From the NCBI GenBank assembly GCA_031258265.1, contig JAIRNB010000222.1:1-9469 (forward strand): a stretch of 9,469 nucleotides of DNA, written 5' to 3'. A program made the translations under genes and the position numbers. The notes under the pieces are model-generated. The model saw nothing but the letters and a program-made list of their open reading frames with translations, had not been told where the DNA came from and did no database searches. Of this stretch, positions 1-5,502 are shown in pieces. This stretch comes from Treponema sp. (GTDB lineage Bacteria; Spirochaetota; Spirochaetia; Treponematales; Breznakiellaceae). Within the stretch, counting starts at the first letter, position 1, and every line of letters begins with the position of its first letter.

Positions 1-413
1 AAAATATGGGGCCCCTCCCCCATTTTTTCCCCACCGCCACCCCGTGCCGCCTTTTTGAGGCGTCTTTTGCCTCATAGTTCCCTCGAACAGCTGTAAAAAA
101 GGGGAAATCAAGGTAAAAAATGGACAAATTGTCATTGAAATAGCCGTCTACTATCGGGGAAGGGTCAACAATTTGCCCATTTTTCGGTTGAACTTCATCA
201 TTTTTCTAAAATGAGAATTGCTGGAAAAAAGTTTCACTTTGCGAAGCCGCGCCGGGATAGGGGCTGCGCTAAGGGGCAGGATGGGCCCCGGCGGGGCCCG
301 AAATTGCGGATTACAGCCCGCTCCGCCTGGGGAAACGGGTCCCCCGGCCAGGCGTAATTGCCGGTAAGGCGAAGCTCCGGGGGCGGCAGGCTTCCGAATG
401 GCCGCCCCGCCGC
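1..413. other. Intergenic region, no convincing gene
   Basis: This stretch, downstream of the leftward methyltransferase gene, shows no reading frame that looks like a real protein. Its left half (about 80-240) is AT-rich and its right half is GC-rich. Besides the long inverted repeat at 116-184 it has a short TCATTTT/AAAATGA hairpin at 198-214, a strong GC hairpin at 283-299 (GGGCCCC-GGC-GGGGCCC) and CGCCTGG/CCAGGCG arms at 324-330 and 348-354. None is followed by a clear T-run, so no intrinsic terminator for the methyltransferase gene can be assigned. Confidence 0.6.
116..184. repeat. 17-bp inverted repeat with 35-bp spacer
   Basis: The left arm AAAAATGGACAAATTGT (116-132) and the right arm ACAATTTGCCCATTTTT (168-184) are reverse complements at 16 of 17 positions and are separated by 35 bases. 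The arms are AT-rich and the spacer contains no gene. It could form a long hairpin in RNA or single-stranded DNA, or be a small remnant element. I cannot assign it to a known family. Confidence 0.7.
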
Positions 414-1508
414 TTATGTATCCCCGTAGTGTTTCCGTATATATTCACGGCGGAGTTCGTCAATAGACCGCACGGACCGGGGCTCATCATCTTTAAGGGC
501 ATACCAAAACTTCCAGCCGTTGCACGAGGGAGTCCCCTGGATAAAGGCCCCTACCTGATGAATGGAACCGGTGGTATTTTTGTACTTCAACGATCCGTTT
601 TTCAGCACCAGGGCGGCGTCCCGGTTTTTTCGCGTATACAGAAGTTCCCCCGCCTTTATTATCCCCTCCTCCACGAGGACCGCGAAGGGAACCCTGGGCT
701 GCTTTTCTTCCTCCCCCCCGGTCCAATCCGCCTCTTCCCACAGTTCCGTTACACTGTCAATTCTTTTCCGGGCAATTTTTACATAGGATTCTTCCCGTTC
801 TATACCGATAAATTTCCGCTTGAGTTTCTTTGCCGCCGCCCCCGTGGTACCGGTCCCAAAAAAGGGGTCCAGGACAGTATCGCCCTTCCTGGATGAGGAT
901 AAGATTACCCGCTTCAGCAGTTCCTCCGGTTTTTGGGTTGAATGGGCCTTTTTGCCGTCCGCCCCTTTAATCCTTTCCTCCCCCACACAGAGCTTTATGG
1001 GCCAAACGGATGTCATCTGTTTGCCGCCGTTGTACCTTTTCATTATTTTGTGGTTAAACGTATATTTTTTGCTGTCTTTGCCCTTTGAACACCACAGGAG
1101 TATTTCAGTGGCGTTGGTAAACCGCTTCCCCAAAAAATTGGGCATGGGGTTTGTTTTGTGCCATGTAACATCGTTGAGAATCCAAAAACCAAGGTTAAGC
1201 ATGATATTTCCGATACGGAAAATATTGTGATACGAACCGATAACCCAGATAGAACCGGTTTCTTTTAGTATTCTGCGGCACTCCGTAAGCCAGGCCGTAC
1301 AAAACGCATCGTAGCCGGCAAAAGAACCAAATTTATCCCAAGGGTCGTCAACGCCGTTTACCCTGGTATTGTTTGGCCGGTACAGCGGGTTTTTCAACTG
1401 CATGTTATACGGGGGATCGGCAAAGATAAGGTCTATGGAACCGCCGGGAATCTTTTTTAATTCCTCAAGGCAGTCCCCGTGGATAATAGTATCCGTCTTT
1501 GGAATCAC
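414..1508 (-). CDS. ccrM: CcrM-type DNA adenine-N6 methyltransferase (predicted GANTC)
   Basis: The 364-residue product is a beta-class adenine-N6 methyltransferase. The catalytic motif DPPY is at residues 31-34 and precedes the AdoMet motif DPFFGTGTTG at 214-223, which is the order typical of that class. It is almost collinear with Caulobacter CcrM (358 residues) as I remember it: TIIHGDC at the start, GSYHNIFR at 91-98, LNDVTWHKTNPMPNF at 111-125, and a TQKPE motif at 191-195. The C-terminal domain characteristic of CcrM is present from about residue 271, with GSIH (314-317) and CNGWKFW (329-335). By homology it should methylate the adenine of GANTC. The GTG start gives the family length; no Shine-Dalgarno sequence is visible. 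It lies 27 bases after the cupin stop, so the two are probably co-transcribed. No restriction endonuclease is visible. Its base composition is more AT-rich than the genes to its right, which may reflect transfer. Confidence 0.93.
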   Translation of the reverse strand: MIPKTDTIIHGDCLEELKKIPGGSIDLIFADPPYNMQLKNPLYRPNNTRVNGVDDPWDKFGSFAGYDAFCTAWLTECRRILKETGSIWVIGSYHNIFRIGNIMLNLGFWILNDVTWHKTNPMPNFLGKRFTNATEILLWCSKGKDSKKYTFNHKIMKRYNGGKQMTSVWPIKLCVGEERIKGADGKKAHSTQKPEELLKRVILSSSRKGDTVLDPFFGTGTTGAAAKKLKRKFIGIEREESYVKIARKRIDSVTELWEEADWTGGEEEKQPRVPFAVLVEEGIIKAGELLYTRKNRDAALVLKNGSLKYKNTTGSIHQVGAFIQGTPSCNGWKFWYALKDDEPRSVRSIDELRREYIRKHYGDT

Positions 1509-1510
1509 GG

Positions 1511-1537
1511 AAAAGCGCCCCGGGGCCGGCTTTTTTT
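1511..1537. promoter_or_regulatory. Hairpin between cupin and ccrM, possible attenuator
   Basis: AAAAGC (1511-1516), the perfect palindrome GCCCCGGGGC (1517-1526) and GCTTTT (1529-1534) form a nearly symmetric hairpin with a two-base bulge. It is followed by a T-run on the plus strand. On the minus strand, which is the transcribed direction, the stem ends in TTTT just before the GTG start of the methyltransferase gene. It resembles a weak intrinsic terminator or a structure hiding the start site. Function is inferred from position only. Confidence 0.4.
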
Positions 1538-1880
1538 AATGCGTAACAATAACCGCGTGAAAGACCAGGGGGACGCTGCCGGTGTTTTTAATGCTGTGGG
1601 AAGCGCCATCTCCGGTGATCATGGCGTCCCCGGCTTTTACGGGCTTTACCGTACCATCATCGTTCACTTCGCCGGTCCCGGAGAGGATAAGGTAATACTC
1701 CGTCTCGTTATCGTGCCGGTGATAGCCGATTGAAGCGCCGGGAGGAAGGACCGCTTCCGCCAGCATGCGGATATTTCTTTCTTTTTCGCAGTCCGCCAGA
1801 TAGGTAAAATTTACGGACCCTTCCCCATCCCTCATCTTCAGTTTTGTCTCGGTTTTCATAAGACCGCGCTGGTTCAGCAT
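1536..1880 (-). CDS. Small single-domain cupin protein
   Basis: The 114-residue product is a single-domain cupin, a small beta-barrel usually binding a metal. Motif 1 is complete: G48, H54, H56, E61, G68 with the standard spacing. Motif 2 runs G84 to N99 with H95, but has glycine where the family normally has proline (position 90). H54, H56, E61 and H95 would be the metal ligands. I chose the ATG at 1880 because a perfect GGAGGG lies seven bases upstream; an in-frame ATG at 1913 would add 11 residues but has no ribosome-binding site and lies inside the large palindrome. It is the first gene of a probable two-gene unit with ccrM. The substrate cannot be read from sequence: cupins of this size include sugar isomerases, small-molecule-binding proteins and enzymes of unknown role. 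Confidence 0.87.
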   Translation of the reverse strand: MLNQRGLMKTETKLKMRDGEGSVNFTYLADCEKERNIRMLAEAVLPPGASIGYHRHDNETEYYLILSGTGEVNDDGTVKPVKAGDAMITGDGASHSIKNTGSVPLVFHAVIVTH

Positions 1881-1887
1881 AATACCG

Positions 1888-1893
1888 CCCTCC
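1888..1893 (-). promoter_or_regulatory. Ribosome-binding site of the cupin gene
   Basis: On the minus strand GGAGGG lies seven bases before the ATG at 1880. It decides the start in favour of 1880 over the in-frame ATG at 1913. Confidence 0.8.
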
Positions 1894-1911
1894 GGGAATT
1901 GATCTTTGCCC

Positions 1912-1948
1912 ATAACAGGTTGACGGAACCGGTTCCCAAACCTGTTAT
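1912..1948. promoter_or_regulatory. 37-bp nested palindrome in the divergent promoter region
   Basis: Outer 10-bp arms ATAACAGGTT (1912-1921) and AACCTGTTAT (1939-1948) enclose a perfect 12-bp palindrome, GGAACCGGTTCC (1925-1936), with nearly the same centre. It lies between the divergent cupin and mscS genes. Its right edge touches the TTGACA at 1948-1953. The symmetric arms also place a TGTTAT on each strand; on the plus strand TTGACG (1920-1925) is 17 bases before TGTTAT (1943-1948), an alternative weak promoter. This is a plausible operator for a dimeric regulator acting on both genes. The regulator is unknown. Confidence 0.65.
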
Positions 1949-1973
1949 TGACAAGCGCTTAGCTAGGTATACT
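1948..1973 (+). promoter_or_regulatory. Putative promoter of mscS-fliL
   Basis: A perfect TTGACA (1948-1953) is followed by TATACT (1968-1973). The spacer is only 14 bases, shorter than ideal, so one of the two boxes may belong to an overlapping promoter (see TTGACG-N17-TGTTAT in the adjacent palindrome). With TATACT as the -10 box the transcript would start near 1980 and carry a leader of about 37 bases before mscS. Confidence 0.5.
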
Positions 1974-2016
1974 ACCATGGATCTGATCAAAATTTTAAGC
2001 GGGGATCTTAGATGAT

Positions 2017-3048
2017 ATGGAGACGATAGACGAATTTCTTGCCCGCCTTTTTCTGAACAACACGGTAAGCCAATGGCTTACCAGCGCCGCCTTTATCCTG
2101 GGGGGCCTGGCGGCGGGAAAACTCTGTTCCCTTGCCATGCGGGCGATCCTTCACCATATCTGCCGGAAGACCAGTACCGATATTGACGATATTCTGGTAT
2201 CCGTACTGGAAAAGCCGCTGGGAATTGCGGTGGCCCTGGGGGTGGCGAGCCTTAGCCTCAGGGGGCTTCACATGCGGGGGGAAGCCCGGCTTTGGACCGG
2301 CAGGATTCTGCAATCCCTCTTTATCGTCATTGTGGCCTGGGGTTTTACCCGGATTCTTGACAGCCTGATCCACCGCCTTGCCCCGGCCAGGGCTCTAAGT
2401 CCCCCGGAAAACGGGGAAACCGATATTCGGCCCCTGCTCCATAAATTCGGCGGCGCGGTAATCTGGCTTATCGCCGGGGCCCTGATCCTCCGGGTCCTGG
2501 GCTACGATGTAAGCGCCCTGCTGGCCGGGCTGGGGCTGGGGGGCGCGGCTTTGGCCCTGGCCTCCAAGGACACCCTTTCAAACTTTTTCGGTTCAATCAC
2601 GGTCTTTGTGGACCGGCCCTTCCGGCTGAACGACAGGATCAAAATCGGGGCCTACGAGGGGGTTATCACGGAAATGGGGGTCCGTACCTCCAAGCTGCGG
2701 ACCCTGGAAAACCGGATCGTCTTTATCCCCAACAGCCTCTTTGCCGCTAACCCCATCGAAAATATCAGCGCCGCCCCCAGCGTCAAGGCGGTCCAAAACT
2801 TTATGTTGAAGGGGGAAAACGGGGCCGATAAAATTGAAGAGGCCCTGGGGATTCTGCGGGAGATCTGCTCTACCCTGCCGGGGCTGGAGGGAATCCCCCA
2901 GGCGGCGATCCTTTCGACCGGGGGGGCCGGCTGCCAGGTTTCCCTGACCTATTTTGTGTCCCGGCAGGCGGATTACACCGCCACGGTGAACCAGGTGAAT
3001 TTGGCGATCCTCCGCCGCTTTGCGGAGGCGGGGATAAGTCTTGGCTAA
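2017..3048 (+). CDS. mscS: MscS-family mechanosensitive ion channel
   Basis: The 343-residue product is a small-conductance mechanosensitive channel that opens under membrane tension and releases solutes during osmotic down-shock. Hydrophobic segments lie at about 20-45, 66-85, 97-119 and 146-163, and the Gly/Ala-rich pore helix at about 165-196 (LLAGLGLGGAALALASKD). The family signature continues with FFGSITVFVDRPFRLNDRI (190-208) and the beta domain, then an alpha/beta C-terminal part from about 255. With about five membrane segments it is somewhat longer than E. coli MscS (286 residues, three segments). The ATG at 2017 has only a loose GGGGA 11 bases upstream. The next gene starts inside its last codons, indicating translational coupling. 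Confidence 0.93.
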   Translation: METIDEFLARLFLNNTVSQWLTSAAFILGGLAAGKLCSLAMRAILHHICRKTSTDIDDILVSVLEKPLGIAVALGVASLSLRGLHMRGEARLWTGRILQSLFIVIVAWGFTRILDSLIHRLAPARALSPPENGETDIRPLLHKFGGAVIWLIAGALILRVLGYDVSALLAGLGLGGAALALASKDTLSNFFGSITVFVDRPFRLNDRIKIGAYEGVITEMGVRTSKLRTLENRIVFIPNSLFAANPIENISAAPSVKAVQNFMLKGENGADKIEEALGILREICSTLPGLEGIPQAAILSTGGAGCQVSLTYFVSRQADYTATVNQVNLAILRRFAEAGISLG

Positions 3049-3667
3049 GAACAGGCAAACCTTTCCGCTGGGCTTAGAGGAGGCCAGGGCCCTCTATGGA
3101 ACCGGCGAAGACAGGGCCGAAGCGCGGCGGGGAAAAGCCGGGCGCCGGCGAAGGGCCGGAACGGTTCCGTTAAGCCGGGGACTGCGGCGTCTTACCCGCA
3201 TCCTTAGCGGCATAGCCTGCGGCCTGGCCCTGGTTATTCTGGCGGGAACCCTCTATGCGCTGTTCCGGGATTCCGCCGATCCGGTCCCGGAGGGCTTTAC
3301 CAGGGGGGGAGCCGCCGGTGAAGATTCCGGCCCCGGAGAGCCGGAGATCGCCGTGTTTACCGGCATCGGCCGGCTGCGGATAGCCACGGCCTCCTCCGGC
3401 GCGGATTCCGCCCCCCGGGCCGTACTGCTGCTTTCCGTGGTTTTCCCCTATCCCCCCGAAGACAGGGCCTTTACCGAGGAACTTGCCGGAAAGGTCTCCC
3501 TGTTCCGCCGGATTATCCGGGACTACTTCGGGGCCTTCTCCAGGGATGAGCTTAACTCCCTGGACGAGCAAAGGGCCAAGGATGAACTGCTGCGGCGTTT
3601 TAACGGCGAACTTCAACTGGGAAAAATAGAATCCCTGCTCTTTAACGAACTAGTGATCCTGGAGTAG
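3041..3667 (+). CDS. FliL-like single-pass membrane protein
   Basis: The 208-residue product starts with a basic cytoplasmic region (RRGKAGRRRRAG, 29-40), followed by one membrane helix at about 51-75, a low-complexity Gly/Pro linker and a conserved C-terminal domain (about 126-208). That domain matches the FliL pattern: a hydrophobic strand, then RRIIRDYFGAFSRDEL and the terminal LGKIESLLFNELVILE. FliL sits at the flagellar basal body around the stator and supports torque and stator stability. Assignment rests on this pattern and topology, so it may be a paralogue rather than the flagellar-operon FliL. The TTG start at 3041 overlaps the end of mscS by eight bases, with GGGGA upstream, so both are made from one transcript. 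Its stop is five bases from the stop of the convergent kinase gene, leaving no room for a terminator. Confidence 0.7.
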   Translation: MAKNRQTFPLGLEEARALYGTGEDRAEARRGKAGRRRRAGTVPLSRGLRRLTRILSGIACGLALVILAGTLYALFRDSADPVPEGFTRGGAAGEDSGPGEPEIAVFTGIGRLRIATASSGADSAPRAVLLLSVVFPYPPEDRAFTEELAGKVSLFRRIIRDYFGAFSRDELNSLDEQRAKDELLRRFNGELQLGKIESLLFNELVILE

Positions 3668-3672
3668 CAGGG

Positions 3673-4797
3673 CTATGAAAGGGCTTTGACTATCTTCTCC
3701 GCCTCCTCCCAGCGGCTGTCCATGGACCGGATAAGGGCGATCTGGTTGCGGCAGCGTTCAAGATTGTGGAGGGGGCCCTTTACGCGGTAGTAGTGATCCC
3801 CCTCAAGGTAATCGGTAAGGAAGCGCAGGCCCATGATCTGTGTAATGTTTCTGCCGGATTCGCAGATAAGGGCGTATTCCGCGGGGAGGAGGAAGGAACG
3901 GGCCTCCGAAAAGTATCCTTCCAGGATAGCCCGGAAAAAAGCCGTATCAAATTTTACCTTAGAAAGATCCTGTTCATCCTCCTGGGCCCTGGTGCTTACC
4001 GTGCGGATAAGATCCCCCAGGTCAAAAAGGCTTGTCCCCGGCATCACCGTATCAAGGTCAATAAGGCAGAGGGCCTGGCCGCTGGTATCGTCCAGGAGGA
4101 TATTGTTCATCTTGGTGTCGTTGTGGCATATCCTTTCGGGAATTCGGCCATCCCGGAGGGAGTCGATAAGCAGACTCCCCCTTTCCTCGTTTTGGAGCAG
4201 AAACTCAATTTCCCCCCGGCAGCCGCCGGCCCTGTCAAAGGCGTCTTCCCGCAGGGCCTGGTGAAAACGGGCGTAGCGGGCTCCCATGTTGTGAAAGCCG
4301 GGAATTGTTTCGTGAAGCCGGGGCGATCCCAGATCGGCCAGTTGTTTTTGAAAGTCCCCCACGCTTTTTCCCAGGAGGGCCGCCTCCTCCGGTGAAGAAG
4401 CCAGATCCCCTCCCCTGGCGTTTTCAATGAAACAGTAACTGCGCCACCAGCCCCCCTCCGCGTCCCGGACCCAGGGCTTCCCGTCTTTGGCGGGGATCAC
4501 GGTTAGCACACGGCGGCTCCAGTCCTTCGCCCCCTGGGCCCTAAGTTTTTCGCGGACATGGGCCGTTACCCGCAGGATATTTTCCATTACCCCGGCGGGC
4601 CGGGTAAAGACCTGGCTGTTGATACGCTGGTGGGTATAACGCAGCCGGGTTCCCCCCTGATTCCAGGTGGAAACAAAGGTATCGTTGATATGCCCCTTCC
4701 CAAAGGGAACAATGTCTTCCAGCTCCCCCAGGATGGCAAATTCGTCCAGCGCCGCCCGGACCAAGCGTTGTTTTGAAAACTCTTCTGATTGGGCCAT
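3673..4797 (-). CDS. Phosphotransferase-family sugar kinase, N-acetylhexosamine 1-kinase-like
   Basis: The 374-residue product belongs to the aminoglycoside-phosphotransferase/choline-kinase fold. The ATP-side loop is FGKGHINDT (32-40), followed by the TH/QRIN and VM-NI segments typical of N-acetylhexosamine 1-kinases. The catalytic loop is HNDTKMNN (225-232) with D227 as likely base and N232, and the metal-binding segment is LIDLDTVMPG (245-254) with D247. Such enzymes phosphorylate GlcNAc or GalNAc at C1 in the lacto-N-biose/galacto-N-biose salvage route; no phosphorylase of that route is in this window, so the substrate is inferred from the family. An upstream in-frame TTG (4833) is rejected because it forms the -35 box of the likely promoter. 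The gene is monocistronic and converges on the fliL-like gene. Confidence 0.8.
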   Translation of the reverse strand: MAQSEEFSKQRLVRAALDEFAILGELEDIVPFGKGHINDTFVSTWNQGGTRLRYTHQRINSQVFTRPAGVMENILRVTAHVREKLRAQGAKDWSRRVLTVIPAKDGKPWVRDAEGGWWRSYCFIENARGGDLASSPEEAALLGKSVGDFQKQLADLGSPRLHETIPGFHNMGARYARFHQALREDAFDRAGGCRGEIEFLLQNEERGSLLIDSLRDGRIPERICHNDTKMNNILLDDTSGQALCLIDLDTVMPGTSLFDLGDLIRTVSTRAQEDEQDLSKVKFDTAFFRAILEGYFSEARSFLLPAEYALICESGRNITQIMGLRFLTDYLEGDHYYRVKGPLHNLERCRNQIALIRSMDSRWEEAEKIVKALS

Positions 4798-4804
4798 ACA
4801 AAGT

Positions 4805-4833
4805 AAAATATAGTTTTCCCCCCGGCTGGTCAA
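4805..4833 (-). promoter_or_regulatory. Putative kinase promoter, leaderless arrangement
   Basis: On the minus strand TTGACC (4828-4833) precedes TATTTT (4805-4810) by 17 bases; TATATT (4807-4812) at 15 is an overlapping option. The predicted transcription start is at about 4798, next to the ATG at 4797, and no Shine-Dalgarno sequence is present. A small dyad (CCAG-GGGA-CTGG, 4837-4848) and A-rich tracts lie upstream of the -35 box. Confidence 0.5.
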
Positions 4834-4866
4834 ACACCAGGGGACTGGCGTTTATTTTTTTGTTTG

Positions 4867-5018
4867 TTTTTGGGCGCATTTTTGCGTGCCGGGCACGCAA
4901 AAACCGGGCATTCCGGGGCTCCGCGGGTCCCTTACCCGCTCCGGCCTCCTCGTCCCGCCTCCGGCGGGACTGCGGTGGCCCCGTCGGGCCCCCTCCAATC
5001 CCTTGCGCTGCCCAAAAA
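4867..5018. repeat. Branched structured repeat element, copy 1
   Basis: The conserved ends TTTGGGCGCAT (4869-4879) and ATCCCTTGCGC (4998-5008) can pair through GCGCA/TGCGC; TTTTTGGGC (4867-4875) can alternatively pair with GCCCAAAAA (5010-5018). Inside are four hairpins: TTTTTGCGTGC-CGG-GCACGCAAAAA (4879-4903), GCGGGT/ACCCGC (4923-4939), GTCCCGCC-TCC-GGCGGGAC (4952-4970) and GGCCC-CGTC-GGGCC (4977-4990). A homologous copy lies at 9022-9133 with the same junction blocks and different stem sequences. Open frames across this region on both strands are unconvincing as proteins. It may be a dispersed repeat, a structured RNA or a single-stranded-DNA mobile substrate. Confidence 0.7.
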
Positions 5019-5068
5019 TGGCATCCATGCCATTTTTGCGCTTTACGTTTTTGCAAAGCAAAAACGTA
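5014..5068. repeat. Two adjacent hairpins beside the structured repeat
   Basis: AAAAATGGCA-TCCA-TGCCATTTTT (5014-5037) has A-tract/stem/T-tract order on both strands, as in a bidirectional intrinsic terminator, though the GC core is short. TACGTTTTTGC-AAA-GCAAAAACGTA (5044-5068) is a perfect 11-bp stem with the opposite order. The A-tract of the first hairpin overlaps bases that could close the neighbouring branched element, so the two folds would compete. Confidence 0.6.
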
Positions 5069-5177
5069 TACATTTATCACAGCCGGCCCCGCGGCGCGCC
5101 CGCCCGCCTAAAGACGGGCTTGCATTTGGCCGGGATAAATACAGTTGCCCTGCGCCGACCGGGTGTTACATTTTTTC

Positions 5178-5474
5178 CTTAACGCCCCTTACCGGGACGC
5201 TTTTACTTCGCCCCATGCCGGCCAGGGCGGCCGCGGCAGGCAAGCGTAGCTTGTAAATTAAACCAAAGTGGCTTCGCGTAGCGCCATCGGATGCCCCAAA
5301 ATTGAATGATGCGCCCCGGTTTTAGCTGAGCCCGCGACAAGCAAGCGCGGCTTGTTTATTTGATAATGCGGCATGGCTTAACGCCAGAAACCCTCCCAAA
5401 ATTTATCAATGCGGTCCAGCTTTAGCTGGACCAGGGCGCGGAGCAGCCGAAGGCTGTGTATTAAATAATGCGGC
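5178..5474. repeat. Three-copy diverged tandem repeat, period about 95-105 bp
   Basis: Copies run at 5178-5272, 5269-5372 and 5374-5474. The second and third align from TGGCTT (5269 and 5374), through CAAAATT, ATGCG and TTTAGCTG, to a shared end ATAATGCGGC (5363-5372 and 5465-5474). Each copy has a 13-base hairpin near its end: CAAGC-GTA-GCTTG (5241-5253), CAAGC-GCG-GCTTG (5342-5354) and CAGCC-GAA-GGCTG (5444-5456). The third also has GGTCCAGC-TTTA-GCTGGACC (5413-5432). The first copy is the most diverged, keeping CTTAACGCC, CCAGGGCG and the end hairpin. No protein is evident. Confidence 0.6.
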
Positions 5475-5502
5475 CCCGCTCATGTAAGTCGCCCATTGCC
5501 GC

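Noticed and set aside
1..75. Leftward open frame from an ATG at 73-75 running off the window edge, with AGGG upstream
   Set aside because: Only 25 codons are visible, the peptide is rich in Gly, Lys and Trp without any recognisable family pattern, and the DNA looks like GC-rich intergenic sequence. It cannot be supported from this window.
1878..1913. ATG at 1913 as start of the cupin gene
   Set aside because: It has no Shine-Dalgarno sequence and touches the palindrome, whereas the ATG at 1880 has GGAGGG at ideal spacing.
4795..4833. TTG at 4833 as start of the kinase, adding 12 residues
   Set aside because: No ribosome-binding site precedes it, the extra residues have no family counterpart, and the TTG coincides with a good -35 box.
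4879..4903. Intrinsic terminator at the TTTTTGCGTGC/GCACGCAAAAA hairpin
   Set aside because: The T-tract is on the 5' arm and the A-tract on the 3' arm on both strands, the reverse of a terminator.
4541..5256. Several overlapping open frames on both strands across the kinase upstream region
   Set aside because: They run through perfect hairpins and repeat blocks, overlap each other in many frames, are Arg/Pro/Gly-rich and have no ribosome-binding sites. They are by-products of GC-rich repeat DNA.
5178..5474. CRISPR array
   Set aside because: There are only three diverged units of about 100 bases with no identical short repeats or unique spacers, and no cas genes.
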